Shown one piece after another: positions 11,834 through 22,949 of a DNA stretch of 64,000 nt (position 1 is the stretch's first letter; every line of letters starts with the position of its first letter). Source of the stretch: Aldrovandia affinis (taxonomy: Eukaryota; Chordata; Actinopteri; Notacanthiformes; Halosauridae); contig JAINUG010000196.1 in assembly GCA_029706075.1 (NCBI GenBank), positions 705,501-769,500 on the forward strand. The letters run 5' to 3'. A program made the position numbers and the translations under genes. The notes beneath the pieces were generated by a model, which saw nothing but the letters and a program-made list of their open reading frames with translations, had not been told where the DNA came from and made no database searches.

Positions 11834-14372
11834 GTAAGTCTCCTTGCTTGAATGAGCTGACTAAATAATGTCCTGCAATATAATCAGGTTAGTCTGAATG
11901 CTCATGTTTTAAGAAACCTACAGTTGTTCTAGAAATATGTGTCTTTCAATCATTCATGTTTGTCAGTTTGGGACTTTAAAAACACTTGATCATATGCTCT
12001 TGTGTTTTCAGGTAAAGTAGCATTTATCATGAATGTTTGTTGATGTGGTGTCACTGTGTTTAGTGAATCCTGTTTCCATGGGGTTCATTTATTTTGTATT
12101 GGGATGATTTATAAAAGTCAATGATGAAATGCCATTCCCAAAATAATGTCCTAAGCACTCCAGAGGCATTATGTTACTGATGACAGAAATGACTCTTTGT
12201 TTATTACTATTTAAAACAACTAAACGATATTACATTTTTTTTAAATGAAACCATATGAATAGAAACAATATTGCTGGACTTATGCAAGATGCTAGCATTT
12301 TTGGATTCACTTTCTGTTGCACTGCCTTTATAACCAAGTCAGGATTTGCAGTTACATTTGCAGTAATTATATACATCAATTAGGCGCCTGCTATAAAACT
12401 AATAATAATTGTTAATGCTAATGGCAACAAAGTAGTTTTGTATCCTTACCAGTTGTTTCTATAAACTGGTGTATTACTTATTGACAACAAAGTAGGTCAA
12501 AGCTCACAGTTACACCGTACACTTTACAGCTCAGCACACCGGGTAAATAATATGGTAAAAAATCTGGTACCATTCTAACGTTCAATTGCAGTTAACCTGA
12601 ACCTCCACCAGAGGGTGTGGTTCATAAAAAGGAGCAAGTAACAATTACCCTGCACCCTTTTGGTTACGAGGCCACTTCTCATGGTACTCTGAGAATCTAC
12701 AGTGCTGCTTAAGATTACCACTGTCTAATGGTGTCACCACTGTCTTACCGCATGTTTGTGCTGATCTTTTCCAGATGCAGTCCCAGTGGTAAAGGTGCTG
12801 ACGACTTCTGGGTCGAGAGCTGAGTTCCCCTGCAGGTACGAGTATGAGGCCCGGGGGGCGATCGGCCAGATGTCCCTGCAGTGGAGGGGTCCCGAGCATC
12901 GCTTGCTGTGCCACTACATCAAGCATAAATCTTTCCAAAACTGCACGCCGGGGTACTCGCTGGACTACACCCCAGGGAAGATCACCCTGATCATCAAGGA
13001 GGTCATGGCGGCCGACATTGGGACCCATGTTTGCTCCGTGAACAAGCAGCATGAGTTTTCTGACTTTCTCACGGAACTTAGCCTCAGACCAAGTGAGTGG
13101 CTTGTTGGACATTTGCCCCCAACACGTCACATAGCTAAAATGCTCAAATATAGCAGTTTGGGCTTTGTCATAAACTTAATGTTATCCAAAGTTATAACAT
13201 CATAGAGGTCAGATTGAATGTTTCCCCCAAAAAGTAATGCCTATAAAGCATATTGTCTCTATCTGTGCAGAATCATCCACTGAGGCTCCAACAGCTAATG
13301 GGAATCATTCAGGTAAGTTTCTAACAATCAACTGATGCATTACCTTCAGAGTGGCATTACAAGCCCTTTCACCAGGGGAACCTGGAGTAAAACATTAAAG
13401 CAACAGTGGTATAGATAGCAAGGTAGATTGGCAATTGGCTGTCTGCCCCAGGGAGGGGGGAGGGAAGCCGACATGAGTTCGCTGTGTATAGGAGTGGCTC
13501 TCGAGTACCAGAGTTACGGTTGACGGCTTGGCGAGTGCCCTCTCAGAGGAGACGATACTTCGCCTTTGTCACTGCCGGTCTCAGCGCTACGGCAGCGAAC
13601 TCACAATACGAGGGGGGGATTGACATGAAAAAGAGAGGGTGTAATTGGTTACTAAATTGGGAGAAAAATGGGATAAAATCAGAAACAAATTCTTAAACAG
13701 GGCGGCACGGTGGTGCAGTGGATAGCACTGTCGCCTCACAGCAAGAAGGTCTCGGGTTCGAATCCAGGCCGGGGGCCTTTCTGTGCGGAGTTTGCATGTT
13801 CTCCCGTGTCCGCGTGGGTTTCCTCCGGGTACTCCAGTTTCCTCCCACAGTCCAAAGACATGCACGTTAGGCTAATTGGAGAGTCTAAATTGCCCGTAGG
13901 TATGAGTGTGTGAGTGAATGGTGTGTGTGCCCTGCGATGGATTGGCGACCTGTCCAGGGTGTATTCCTGCCTCTCGCCGGGACCGCATGCTGGGATAGGC
14001 TCCAGCACCCCCCCGCGACCCTGACCAGGAATAAGCGGCTTAGACAATGGATGGATGGATGGAAATTCTTAAACAGTTCAGTTTACTCACTGAAATCCAC
14101 AAAAAGGAATGTGTAAGAATGAAAAACAAGTATCAATTGTTTAAATATATAATGTTAAGTGCAAAAAATCATAGTGACTAGATTGAATCTGGGAATAAGT
14201 ATGCTTGCATTTATGTTTGTATGGTCAGTTTTCTACATCAGCATTGCCTCTTGTCGAAGAACGTAATTAAAAAATAAACTAATTTGTTTGCATCCATTCT
14301 CCCCCCCAAGGTAACAAAGGAGGACCTCTTTTTCTGTTCAGCTGGGCTCTGTCCGCATTCTTCTGGGGATAA
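11782..14372 (+). CDS. Single V-type Ig domain protein, probably GPI-anchored (four exons)
   Basis: Complete gene model: exons 11782-11833, 12775-13092, 13271-13312 and 14311-14372. All three introns are phase 1 with GT..AG ends, and the joined frame is 474 nt (157 residues plus stop). Residues 1-17 form a hydrophobic signal peptide. The second exon is one V-set domain with the canonical Cys pair, a core Trp (LQWRG), a D-x-G-x-H-x-C motif and an extra Cys pair (LLCHY and QNCTPG). A 14-residue Ser/Thr/Asn-rich stalk follows, then a C-terminal hydrophobic run (PLFLFSWALSAFFWG) that ends at the stop with no cytoplasmic tail. Small residues (N, G, S) before it would suit a GPI omega site. Sequons are seen at NCT and NHS. 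An AATAAA lies at 14718. Layout and length resemble Thy-1, but the domain sequence does not clearly match it. Phase-1 introns around the domain are usual for the Ig superfamily. Function is inferred only as cell-surface recognition or adhesion. Confidence 0.75.
12775..13092 (+). CDS. Ig-domain gene, exon 2 (V-set domain)
   Basis: The acceptor is the AG at 12773-12774 after a pyrimidine-rich tract; the donor is AA|GTGAGT at 13093. The 318-nt exon is GC-rich against its AT-rich surroundings, as expected for selected coding sequence. Landmarks in order: FPC (first Cys), LQWRG (core Trp), LLCHY, QNCTPG, ITLIIKEV, then AADIGTHVC (second Cys). It begins and ends in phase 1. Confidence 0.8.
13271..13312 (+). 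CDS. Ig-domain gene, exon 3 (stalk)
   Basis: A 42-nt micro-exon between CTGTGCAG and GTAAGTTT, phase 1 at both ends. It encodes KSSTEAPTANGNHSG counting the split codons: a short, polar, Ser/Thr-rich stalk with one N-glycosylation sequon (NHS). Confidence 0.65.
13428..13690 (+). mobile_element. tRNA-derived SINE (family A), 5'-truncated
   Basis: Shares the body of the family (GGCAATTGGCTGTCTGCCCC, GGGAGGGAAGCCGACATGAG, GGTGTAATTGGTTACTAAAT) with the copy at 38016-38381, but lacks the tRNA-like head. It lies in intron 3 of the Ig-domain gene. Confidence 0.75.
13701..14062 (+). mobile_element. tRNA-derived SINE (family B), full length
   Basis: Starts GGCGGCACGGTGGTGCAGTG, has the B-box-like GGTTCGAATCC, and ends in CCTGACCAGGAATAAGCGG plus an ATGG repeat. 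A perfect 14-bp target duplication AAATTCTTAAACAG lies at 13687-13700 and 14063-14076. It inserted at the tail of the preceding SINE. Confidence 0.9.
14311..14372 (+). CDS. Ig-domain gene, exon 4 (hydrophobic tail and stop)
   Basis: The acceptor follows a pyrimidine tract of seven C at 14302-14308. Joined in phase 1 it reads GNKGG, then PLFLFSWALSAFFWG, then TAA at 14370-14372. The 15-residue hydrophobic end with no basic cytoplasmic tail fits a GPI-anchor signal better than a stable transmembrane helix. The 3' UTR should run to just past the AATAAA at 14718-14723. Confidence 0.6.
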
Positions 14373-14717
14373 TGTGAAAAAAACCATAAAGAATTTGTTA
14401 CAATTAGGAATTCATTTTAATTCCGTCTTGAAAACACTTCAGGATATTGCACCTGGGCCAGACTTATATTCTGCATTCAGAGCTGTTAGCCATGCTGAGC
14501 AAAGAAGCCGGTTCTCATTTTAGGCTACATGGTGGACAGATGCCAGAAGCACATTTCTTCAGCTTGTATTCTGTTTAATTGTTGGTACTTTTTGCATTGA
14601 TGCACACTGTACATCAAATGAGAATTCCAGTTATATAACTGTACAATTGTGTGGTTAGTTAAAACATGTTTGTTTTTTTAGAAACATCTTCGGTTCATAT
14701 TTTATCCTCTGGCAGTA

Positions 14718-14723
14718 AATAAA
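14718..14723 (+). promoter_or_regulatory. Poly(A) signal AATAAA of the Ig-domain gene
   Basis: A canonical hexamer 346 bases after the predicted stop, the first such signal downstream. Assignment is by position only. Confidence 0.5.
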
Positions 14724-14942
14724 GTTTATGACACTGTAGGAATAGCATTGGACGTGTCCTTAAATTTTGCTTACAAATATATGCAAATGTTAATTTGTTT
14801 TTCGCAAACACAGTTTGGCGAGGTCAACCATCACAAGAAATACATGGCCAAACTGTTTGTGAAGAAAAAAAGCACTTGTACGTTTTCTACATAAATGGAC
14901 TTGAATATCAGGGGAAACACATCACAGTGCAAATAAAAGAAG

Positions 14943-15071
14943 ATTGGACTAGCAGTGTAAGAAAATGATCCATGATTCAGGAGATGGACTTCACTGTGCC
15001 TCAAGTATTGGACTAGCAGTGTAAGAAAATGATCCATGATTCAGGGAGATGGACTTCACTGTGCCTCAAGT
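14943..15071. repeat. Tandem duplication of a 64-65 bp unit
   Basis: Two copies (14943-15006 and 15007-15071), each starting ATTGGACTAGCAGTGTAAG. They differ only by one extra G in the second, so the duplication is recent or conserved by conversion. Confidence 0.9.
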
Positions 15072-15552
15072 ACTACTATGTGCCTATGTGTCGTGAACAT
15101 TATTACAACAGAGATTAATAATAATGTGCTATGATTATATGTCTTTAATAGGGTAGCGAGCCTCTCTCAACTACTGATATGCAAACACACGTCTTTTGTT
15201 GACTGGCATTGACGACCGGAGACACTGTGTAAATTGAAACATGACTGTTGTCATGTTTCAATGTTTGTTTAACATTATAAAGTAAAACCCTATCTCAAAG
15301 CATAACTAAATGAACACCTGATCCTCAGCACTGCGCCTACAACCGCGCGAAGCCATCCCAGCATCCCGCATCTTGTGCCCCCTAGCTTAATTTGCATAAC
15401 CTAACCCCATGTCATGTTACAATAGGAACATGCTCTCCTCATATAATTATTTAATGAGACTATGAATGTATTCATAGTTTAATGAAATTATTTAATATTA
15501 TTTAATGAGAAGGAAGGAAATTCATAAATGCAATGTACAGTAAATGCAATAT
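15072..15552. other. Intergenic sequence, nothing recognised
   Basis: No coding frame, RNA or repeat with clear borders. A short AT-rich internal repeat (ATTATTTAATGAGA) occurs around 15446-15510. Confidence 0.4.
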
Positions 15553-16225
15553 ACAGTAACTGCCAAGTTAAAGGAAACACCAACTTAATACCGCAGTGGG
15601 CCACCGCAAGCCACCAGAACAGCTTCAGTGCCTTAGCATAGATTTTACAAGTGTCTGTAATTCTATTGGAGGGATGCAACACCATTCTTCCACAACAAAT
15701 TCAATCATTTGGTGTTTTGTTGATGGTGGTGTGTTGCCAGGAAGACAAGTCGAGGTTGAAGGAATAACAAACTTATTGATTGTTAGTTTACAAAAACCAC
15801 TCCACCGCCCCATTCTGCCAGCCGTTCACCACACTGCAGAAACAGAAAAAGGAAAACAAAACAGCAGAAGGGACAGAGAGCAGTCACAGGTGGAAAATGC
15901 TGTCTCAGGCATCTCTCCAGAATCTCCCATAAGTGTTCAATTGGGCTGAGATCTGGTGACAGCCATGGCATATGGTTCACATAATTTTCATGCACATCAA
16001 ACCATTCAGTGGCCACTCGTGCCCTGTGGATGGCGACATTGTCATCTTGGAAGAGACCGCTCCCATCAGGATAGACATGCTTCGCCCATAGGATGAAGGC
16101 GATCATTCAGAATTGCTTTGTATTTATTAAGTTCTCAACGGACTGCTCTCGATGAAACTGCATGCTCACGCCCTAGAATGATATTTGCAGTCAACAGATT
16201 CAGAGTTGCTCATCTGTTCATTTGT

Positions 16226-16369
16226 GGTTCTGTGTGGCTCAGTTGGTAGAGCACGGCGTTGGCAATGCTTAGGTTGTGGGTTCAATTCCCACTGGGACTA
16301 CATATACTGAAAAATGTATGCATTCACTACTGCTTTGGATAAAAGCGTCTGCTAAATGACATATATTAA
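16226..16369 (+). mobile_element. Short tRNA-derived SINE (family C) inside the Tc1 element
   Basis: Head GTGGCTCAGTTGGTAGAGCA with B-box-like GGTTCAATTCC, and tail GGATAAAAGCGTCTGCTAAA. Flanked by the 9-bp duplication TTCATTTGT (16217-16225 and 16370-16378). It looks like a tRNA gene but continues into the SINE tail. Confidence 0.88.
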
Positions 16370-16389
16370 TTCATTTGTTTTGCCTTGCA

Positions 16390-17130
16390 TTACATTACAT
16401 TACATTACAGGCTATAGTGGCTTCTCTTAACAAAAACAATTTCAGCCACCGTCCAAGTTGGAGCGGGGTTCCTGACGCACAAATCCTCCACAATCTAGAA
16501 AATAACAAGCAGAGATCCAGCGGTAAAATTCCAACAAAGGTCGCATTTATTTGCGTTCAAACAAAATATATTCTCTGCAGTTTCAACATAAATCCAATAC
16601 GATTAATCCAATAAAACAATACCTTTTGTTTGCGTGGGTGAGTGTGGTCAAAAACGTTCGCTCCCCCGTCTGTCTGTTTCTATACCAACAGGATTACCTG
16701 AAGAGCGAGCCATTCAGAGGTAAGCGTAAGATAACTAAGGTAAGTAATATACACATAATTCCATATCCTATAGAATGCATCAAACCACAACTAAGGTAAG
16801 TGATTAATATAAACATATTGTTTGATAAATGTTTTTATGTTCTTTTTCCACAGGTTTTTATGTTCTTTTTCCACAGGTTTCCTTTTTCACAGGTCAAATG
16901 AACCAAATCAACTTAAAGGTCAATTGTGGCTCCAACACAGGCATTTAGCAGATGCTCTTATCCAGAGCAACTTACACAGTTCACATTTTTTCATACACAC
17001 TCCATTTATACAGCTCGATATTTTACTGAAGCAATTCAGGTTAAGTAACTTGCTCAAGGGTACAACAGCAGTGCCAAACCTGGGAATCAAACCAGTTCCC
17101 TAACAATCATATTACACTGCCAGCCATCTT
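16390..17130 (-). mobile_element. Insertion in the Tc1 element, including a reverse-oriented SINE piece
   Basis: Compared with the related Tc1 copy at 30460-31195, the sequence between TTGCCTTGCAT and TTGAACCAATGC is extra. It opens with an ATTAC repeat (16390-16410). At about 16935-17125 it contains a reverse-oriented SINE of the family at 50697-50880 (GGCATTTAGCAGATGCTCTT, then CAAGGGTACAACAGCAGTGC). The middle is unidentified. Confidence 0.55.
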
Positions 17131-17489
17131 GAACCAATGCATGGACATCACGGACGAGGATTATGTGCTTTCAACCACAGATGCCCCTAGTTGATGTCTT
17201 TCCCTCAGACTTTCATGTCAACATCACCTTGGCCACTGTTACTTGTGAAACAAGTCAGCAAGTTGATCAGTATTCATCACTGAAGCTCCTACCAATCATG
17301 CCCCAACAATCACCCCTCAAAGTCACTGAGATCTCTTCTTCTAGCTATGATAGCCAAAATAACGACCAACTGGGCCTGCCCAACATTTTTATACATGACC
17401 CTAAGCATGACGGGATGGAAGCATCTGCTTTCAATATACTTTGTATCCCTCATTTACTTAGCGTTTCCTTTATTTTGGCAGTTACCTGT

Positions 17490-18261
17490 ATATGTGTACC
17501 ACATTTGCATGTATGTATATATACCAGTCTTTACAATGTTCAGTCTTTTGAACATAGCCAGCAATACCTTAACATTCCCAGAGCCTTCACAACGTGTTCA
17601 ATGCAGATATATTTCATTTCACTCATACATTCATAACTATTTAGGCAGAAAATGTATTATGGCTACTAGTGTGAGGTTACAAAAACTTGCAAAAATATGC
17701 TCTAAACGATGAAAATATAAACTGACTGAACAACACCATCTAGTACAAGACATCATCCAGGAAAACAGTGGACACGGTTACAAATACACTTACCAAGATA
17801 ATTACTGAATCAGAATGAATCAATTATATATTATTTGTCATGATTCACAACAGAGTATAGAATAAACCCCTGTACCAGATGCCTTGGGCATTTAATTGGA
17901 AAAAAATGTGTGCATTGCATGTTTCAATGAAGGGAAGCATTTTGTTTGGGGGCCTTGTTCCAGGCCATGGTTAAGGGTAGCAGCTCCTGACTCAATGCCG
18001 TGAAATATCAATTACCTGCAAGCCTTGTGTCCTAATGTGAGAGTTCACCATGGTTGAACATGAATGAGCAATACCAGATTGCTTGTGTGGTTCAAGTGAA
18101 TAAAATAATTATGTTCACTCTGACAATTGGTTTGCTGTGTGGAGCACTGATATTACAAAGAATAGAATAATCTCTGCTGTCCATATTACATTTGACTGCT
18201 TTGTGCAATCGGGTAAATTCATTTTAGTCCCTTAGATAAGAGTGTTGATTAGAACCTGTTC
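17490..18261. other. Intergenic sequence, nothing recognised
   Basis: No exon or bounded repeat seen. Confidence 0.4.
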
Positions 18262-18418
18262 ATATGTGGTTATCTGTGGCTCAGTCAGTAGAGCATGGCG
18301 TTGACAATGCTTAGGTTGTGGGTTCAATCCCCACTGGGGCCACATATACTGAAAATGTATGCATTCACTACTGTAAGTTGCTTTGGATAAAAGCGTCTGC
18401 TAAATGGCATATATTATG
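18262..18418 (+). mobile_element. Short tRNA-derived SINE (family C)
   Basis: Near-identical to 16226-16369: TGTGGCTCAGTCAGTAGAGC, then GGTTCAATCCC, then TTGGATAAAAGCGTCTGCTA. Borders are approximate because no clear target duplication was found. Confidence 0.85.
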
Positions 18419-18429
18419 TGCACTGTCTA

Positions 18430-20950
18430 CTCTTGGTCTCCCAGGCAAGTTCACAAAGCAAATGTGCGTGTTCATCTGTTAGACTTCAAATGTTCAACCT
18501 TTCTTCTTCGTACTCATGTCTCAAGTGAACAGGTTGTCCCAGGTTGTGCACAGTAGAAGAAGACAAATGACTGTGCTTCACTACCAAGCAAGGCACAATT
18601 GATATTCACCTGTGCTTTCACAGTGGCCTTCTGAGCCTTCAGAGTTCCCCATCTTTCCTGCCACTGGTGATTTAAGAAGCTAGTTGTTTTCTGTGATGTT
18701 GACACCAGCATGGGATTATATGTGTATGTAGCAGAGAAGATTGAGAATTTACGTCCTTGTTCTGTGTTTATAACAAAGTGCTTCCTGTACCGTTGACAGT
18801 TCCACAGGAGAGGGTTCTGTTTGTTCTTAGACACAATTTAACAAATAAGAAGAACATGAGAACATAGAAATGTTCTATGAGGAGAACTAGTCATTCAGTC
18901 CATCTTGTCTTGTCATTTTATAATATTAACTCTTAATCCATAAAACAGAATATTTGTGTGTAATATTTAACCATTTAAAGAGACTTAAATAAATAGAAAA
19001 AAAACTATGGAATTCATTTATTTGCTTTTATTCTTATATTAGTACAAACACATTTCAGAGGCAGACAGCAGGGGGCGATAAGGTAGTGCTGTCATTTTTC
19101 CTGTACATGATTCTGTGTAAGTCAACTGCCACTGATCTCATTCACGCATTCACTGTTACAATTTTAGTGCTGCTAGATCTGATTTTATTTATTATAGACA
19201 CACACACACAAAAACTGCAAGTTTGCTTTGAAAAAGTGATTGTTACAGAGGACAAAAACAAAAGGCAGTGGCATTACACTGCATTGCCCTTACTTGACCA
19301 ATGTCAAGACAATGCTTTCAAACACGCTTTCCATGCTTTTCAGAATGGTACTGAATTGTATTGAACATGCCTTTAGTTCAGCAAAAAATGTGCTCACCAT
19401 TCAGCAGGTTAGCAATTGGGAAATGATATGCATTTCTGTAATGAAAAGACAAAGTATTATCTGAGGGCACAACTCTAGCTATTTCCACCAGGACTGATAA
19501 TATAAGACATATACAGAGACAATGGGAGAGAATGAGTGGTATATTAATGTGAGAGAGGAGAGGGAGGATGGTAGGAATGTGGAGGCGGTCACCATAGCGA
19601 CAGGGAGGAGGGAATTATGGGAATTGGAAGAAGGGGTCAGATGTCAGTCAATTACGGCTGGGTATGGTTAATATTTTTGGTGTACGACTGGTTCGTCCGA
19701 TTGGCTGGAAGCAACAAAGAGAGGGATGCACAGATCCTCCGCAGAGAGGAGCAGACAGGCATATGGACAGAAAGAGACTCCAGCTGGACATTAGGCAGCA
19801 CACTGAGACCTGACCAGCATTCTGAGCCAGACGCTCTTCCGCCCACTCCAAATCTGAGACGATTATTCAGTACAATAACATATGAATTAATTCAATCTGG
19901 GCTGTGATTTATCTTTTTCCCTCCAGGGCAGCACGCATGTCCACAATCAGAGAGTATGTGGCAGCGCAATCTACATACCTGGATCAGGCATTTCAGTTCT
20001 GTTTTAGGTAACTTGTTAATTTAAGATGAAGTAGACTGGGTTGATGCAATATATCACGGAGGCTATGTTCCCTTATTGGCTTCCGGTGTTAATTACTTTC
20101 ATAACTGGTCTGTCAGCAGGACATCCTGAGTGGCAAATGAAATATAAATGTTACGTGTAAACTTGATTTCTACCTATCTGTCCTAACTGCTAATCTTATA
20201 AAACTGGACATTTCTCAAGTGTTACCTTATTAGTAGAAATTCATATTTTAAAATGATACCCAGTTGTGTTAAAAAATTGAAACATGAGAATGGAAAACAC
20301 ATTGTTATGGCAAGAAAGTACAGGAGAAATTAAACCTTAAGCCAAATAAGCCATTTCCTTCTTGATATCTCATTTTGGAATGCAGCCATTGTTAATGTAT
20401 ATTATCATGAGTGTGGTATTGCACTGTTCCCAGACTCTTCATTCATTTAGATGTAGTCCCCTGCCTTGTTCAACACAAGGAGAGATGACCTGCTTCTCTT
20501 CTCTCTGGGGTAAGCTATATTTGGATGTTGTATTTCAGTTGAAACTGAGCTCAGTTTATTTGATGCTGTCAGTGTGATAAGATTATAAACAGTTTATGTG
20601 AAGTTTTGTCTGCTGTGTGCAAAAAAAGAGAGAAAAGAACAAAAACATGAAACGTAATCACTCTGGGGAAGAATAAGAGAGAAAAAATAAATATAATTGA
20701 ATGCACATGTCTTATAATCTTATGTTCCTTCATATTACTGGCTTCCATATATGAGGATTATGAAATATTTTAAATAACTTTTTTTGCCAGGATGAATAAT
20801 TTAACGTGCTAGACCACAAAAATATATATCTAGAGCACAGCATTTTTCCTAAGAATGTGTTCCATTGGCTGGAGAGGAAGAGAATGAACTCTCATTTCAG
20901 ATTTTTCACTGACAACTTCCAAACATATGAGGGACTGCTGTGAGCAGACC
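18430..20950. other. Intergenic sequence, no gene seen
   Basis: Short open frames lack domain or splice support. A CTCF-like motif lies at 19062-19080. Confidence 0.4.
19062..19080 (+). promoter_or_regulatory. CTCF-like motif
   Basis: CAGACAGCAGGGGGCGATA matches the vertebrate CTCF core (CCAGCAGGGGGCGCTA type) at most informative positions. Prediction by eye only. Confidence 0.4.
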
Positions 20951-20954
20951 TAGG

Positions 20955-22945
20955 ATATAGTTTCAAATATGCTTTTTGAAAAGTAACTATTATTTGAAAT
21001 ATAATATATAATCAAGTATAATCAAATACCATTTGTGAATAATGACAAATATTTGAATACAGATCTCAAAAAGTAACTACTTTTTCAAAATACTGAATAT
21101 TTTAATATTTTAATACTATTCTTTCTTTTACTAAATACTAAATACAAACTTGGGGTGCAATTTATGAAACACTAATGAGCCGGCGATATGTGCAGAAACA
21201 CTGTAATTCTAAATGTACAAACTAAGATGCACAAACCAAGTTTAATACAAATAATTTTTTATTGATTGGAAAGTGCTCCAAAATACACATCGGCAAAAAT
21301 CTAGTTGCAGACATCACTCCCCTCTCCCATGTTAACTTTCCAAGATTCCATATGATTTATGGAGTCAGAGGATCAAAGCTATAATATTCTAGACCAGGGG
21401 TATCCAATCTTATCCGAGAAGGGCCGATGTGGGTGCAGGCTTTTGTTCTAGCCCAGCACTAAACAATTGATTAAACTAATCAAGGTCTTGATTGTAGACC
21501 GTGAATTAGTTGAATCAGGTGTTTTAGTGCAGGGCTAGAACAAAAGCCTGCACCCACACCGGCCCTTCTCAGATAAGATTGGAGACCCCTGTTCTAGACC
21601 ATAAAATGATGTCAACAGTAGGTCTCTATACAATGTACAGTAACGTGTCTTTTCAACCAGTTAAGACTACACCTGCTGCATGTGACACTAATAATATGAG
21701 AAAAGCATTTCACCTACCTGGATTTGAATAAGTGCATGTAGCATGTAACAGCACTGGAGGGGAGGATGAGTCCCCTGATGTTTAGAGTAATGTTATGGAG
21801 TCCCTTGAGTTACTCCCGATTTACGAAGCCTGCTTTGCTCATTCCCTTCAACTTATGGATAGCCTATCCAGGTGTCGAACATCACAAAAAGCCCTTGCCA
21901 AATCAGGGTCTCTTGTATCCGACATCCAAAAGTCAATCATTGCAGCTGACATCTTGAATGGAGAGAAGAGTTCAGGCTGCAACTGCTGTATATTGTATGT
22001 ATTGCTGTATAAGCGCTATACAGTATAAATCCAATGTTCATTCTTTCATTCATTCATTACATTGGAACTCTCATCTCAAGAGGATTCAGTCCATCTTGTG
22101 AGCAGACCAGGACAAAATACAGCTTATAAATTCACCAGTTAAACTCTCTTAGGCTGACATCCACTGCCTTCAACAACTTGCAGAAATATCTAAATTGTTT
22201 GAGGATGCCATCCTCCTCACCCAAGGTTCCAACATTGTAAGTGCTACCATACTTATTCCAAGCATCACTGGTCTCAGAACCTTTCTGACCAACTTCAATG
22301 CACAATACCCAGTTGGTGACTGGCCTGAAGTAATCTCTGGAGAAGTGTCTCTCTCCCTATGAGGACAGGTCTCTATACAAGCTTGCAGCTCTCCTAGACC
22401 CTCGCTTCAAGGCCTCATGGTGCCCAGATCAGGTAGCAACATTTACTGTGTGCCAAGTGTGCCGAGTTCACTCAAGTGCCCGCCCAGCATTTTATTTGGG
22501 GAAGTTAGTATGTTTGTATTTCACGTTTTCATATTAATATTCATTAATTTCTATGTCTGATACAAGATAAAATGTTTATTTTGTTCCAAATCTGAAATTC
22601 TCAAACCATTTTGTTGTAAGACTTAATGATTCTATATTTATAGACTAACAATTCGGTTTAGCCAACTCATCAAGTATTTGGCACTCATTAAATATAGGCT
22701 ATTTTATTTTTATTTTTTCAAATAACTTCATATTTCAGCTCATATTTAAATACTTTCAAGTATATTTTTTATGTGACAAATATTTGAAACCATTTCCATT
22801 AATATTTATCTTTTTAAGTTCAGTATTTGAATATTCAATCCAATAATTGCTTTAGTTGAGCATACAAATACTTGATGTTAAAATATTTAGAAAAGGTGAT
22901 ATTTACAAAAAAAATATTTTTACAAATACAACTATTTCTGACTGC
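20955..22945 (+). mobile_element. hAT-type transposon remnant
   Basis: The + strand holds broken hAT transposase pieces: CFAHSLQLMDSL and KALAKSGSLVSDIQKS (about 21795-21990), FEDAILLTQGSN followed by ITGLRTFLTNFN (about 22198-22300), and YKLAALLDPRFKASW (about 22370-22425). The AT-rich ends with repeated AAATATTTG-like words fit hAT subterminal repeats. Outer borders are estimates. A MITE sits inside. Confidence 0.65.
21395..21591. mobile_element. Fold-back MITE with 8-bp target duplication
   Basis: A 197-bp near-palindrome with termini CAGGGGTATCCAATCTTATC and the complement of GATAAGATTGGAGACCCCTG. Flanked by TTCTAGAC (21387-21394 and 21592-21599). The 8-bp duplication suggests mobilisation by a hAT transposase. 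Confidence 0.9.
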
Positions 22946-22949
22946 GCGT

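Larger units (their letters stand above)
15554..17488 (-). mobile_element. Tc1-like DNA transposon, degenerate, with nested insertions
   Basis: Terminal inverted repeats CAGTAACTGCCAAGTTAAAG (left) and the complement of CTTTATTTTGGCAGTTACCTG (right) are flanked by TA. The minus strand carries a transposase piece at 15783-16106 with QDDNVAIHRARVATEW and [17 protein letters not shown], part of the DD34E catalytic core. A SINE (16226-16369) and a second block (about 16390-17130) have inserted inside. Confidence 0.85.

Noticed and set aside
16236-16305. tRNA-like sequence (also at 18271-18340)
   Set aside because: Both copies run straight into the same SINE tail, one with a target duplication; they are SINE heads, not tRNA genes.
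17163-17636. 157-codon open frame
   Set aside because: Lies on the antisense strand of Tc1 sequence and runs past its terminal repeat.
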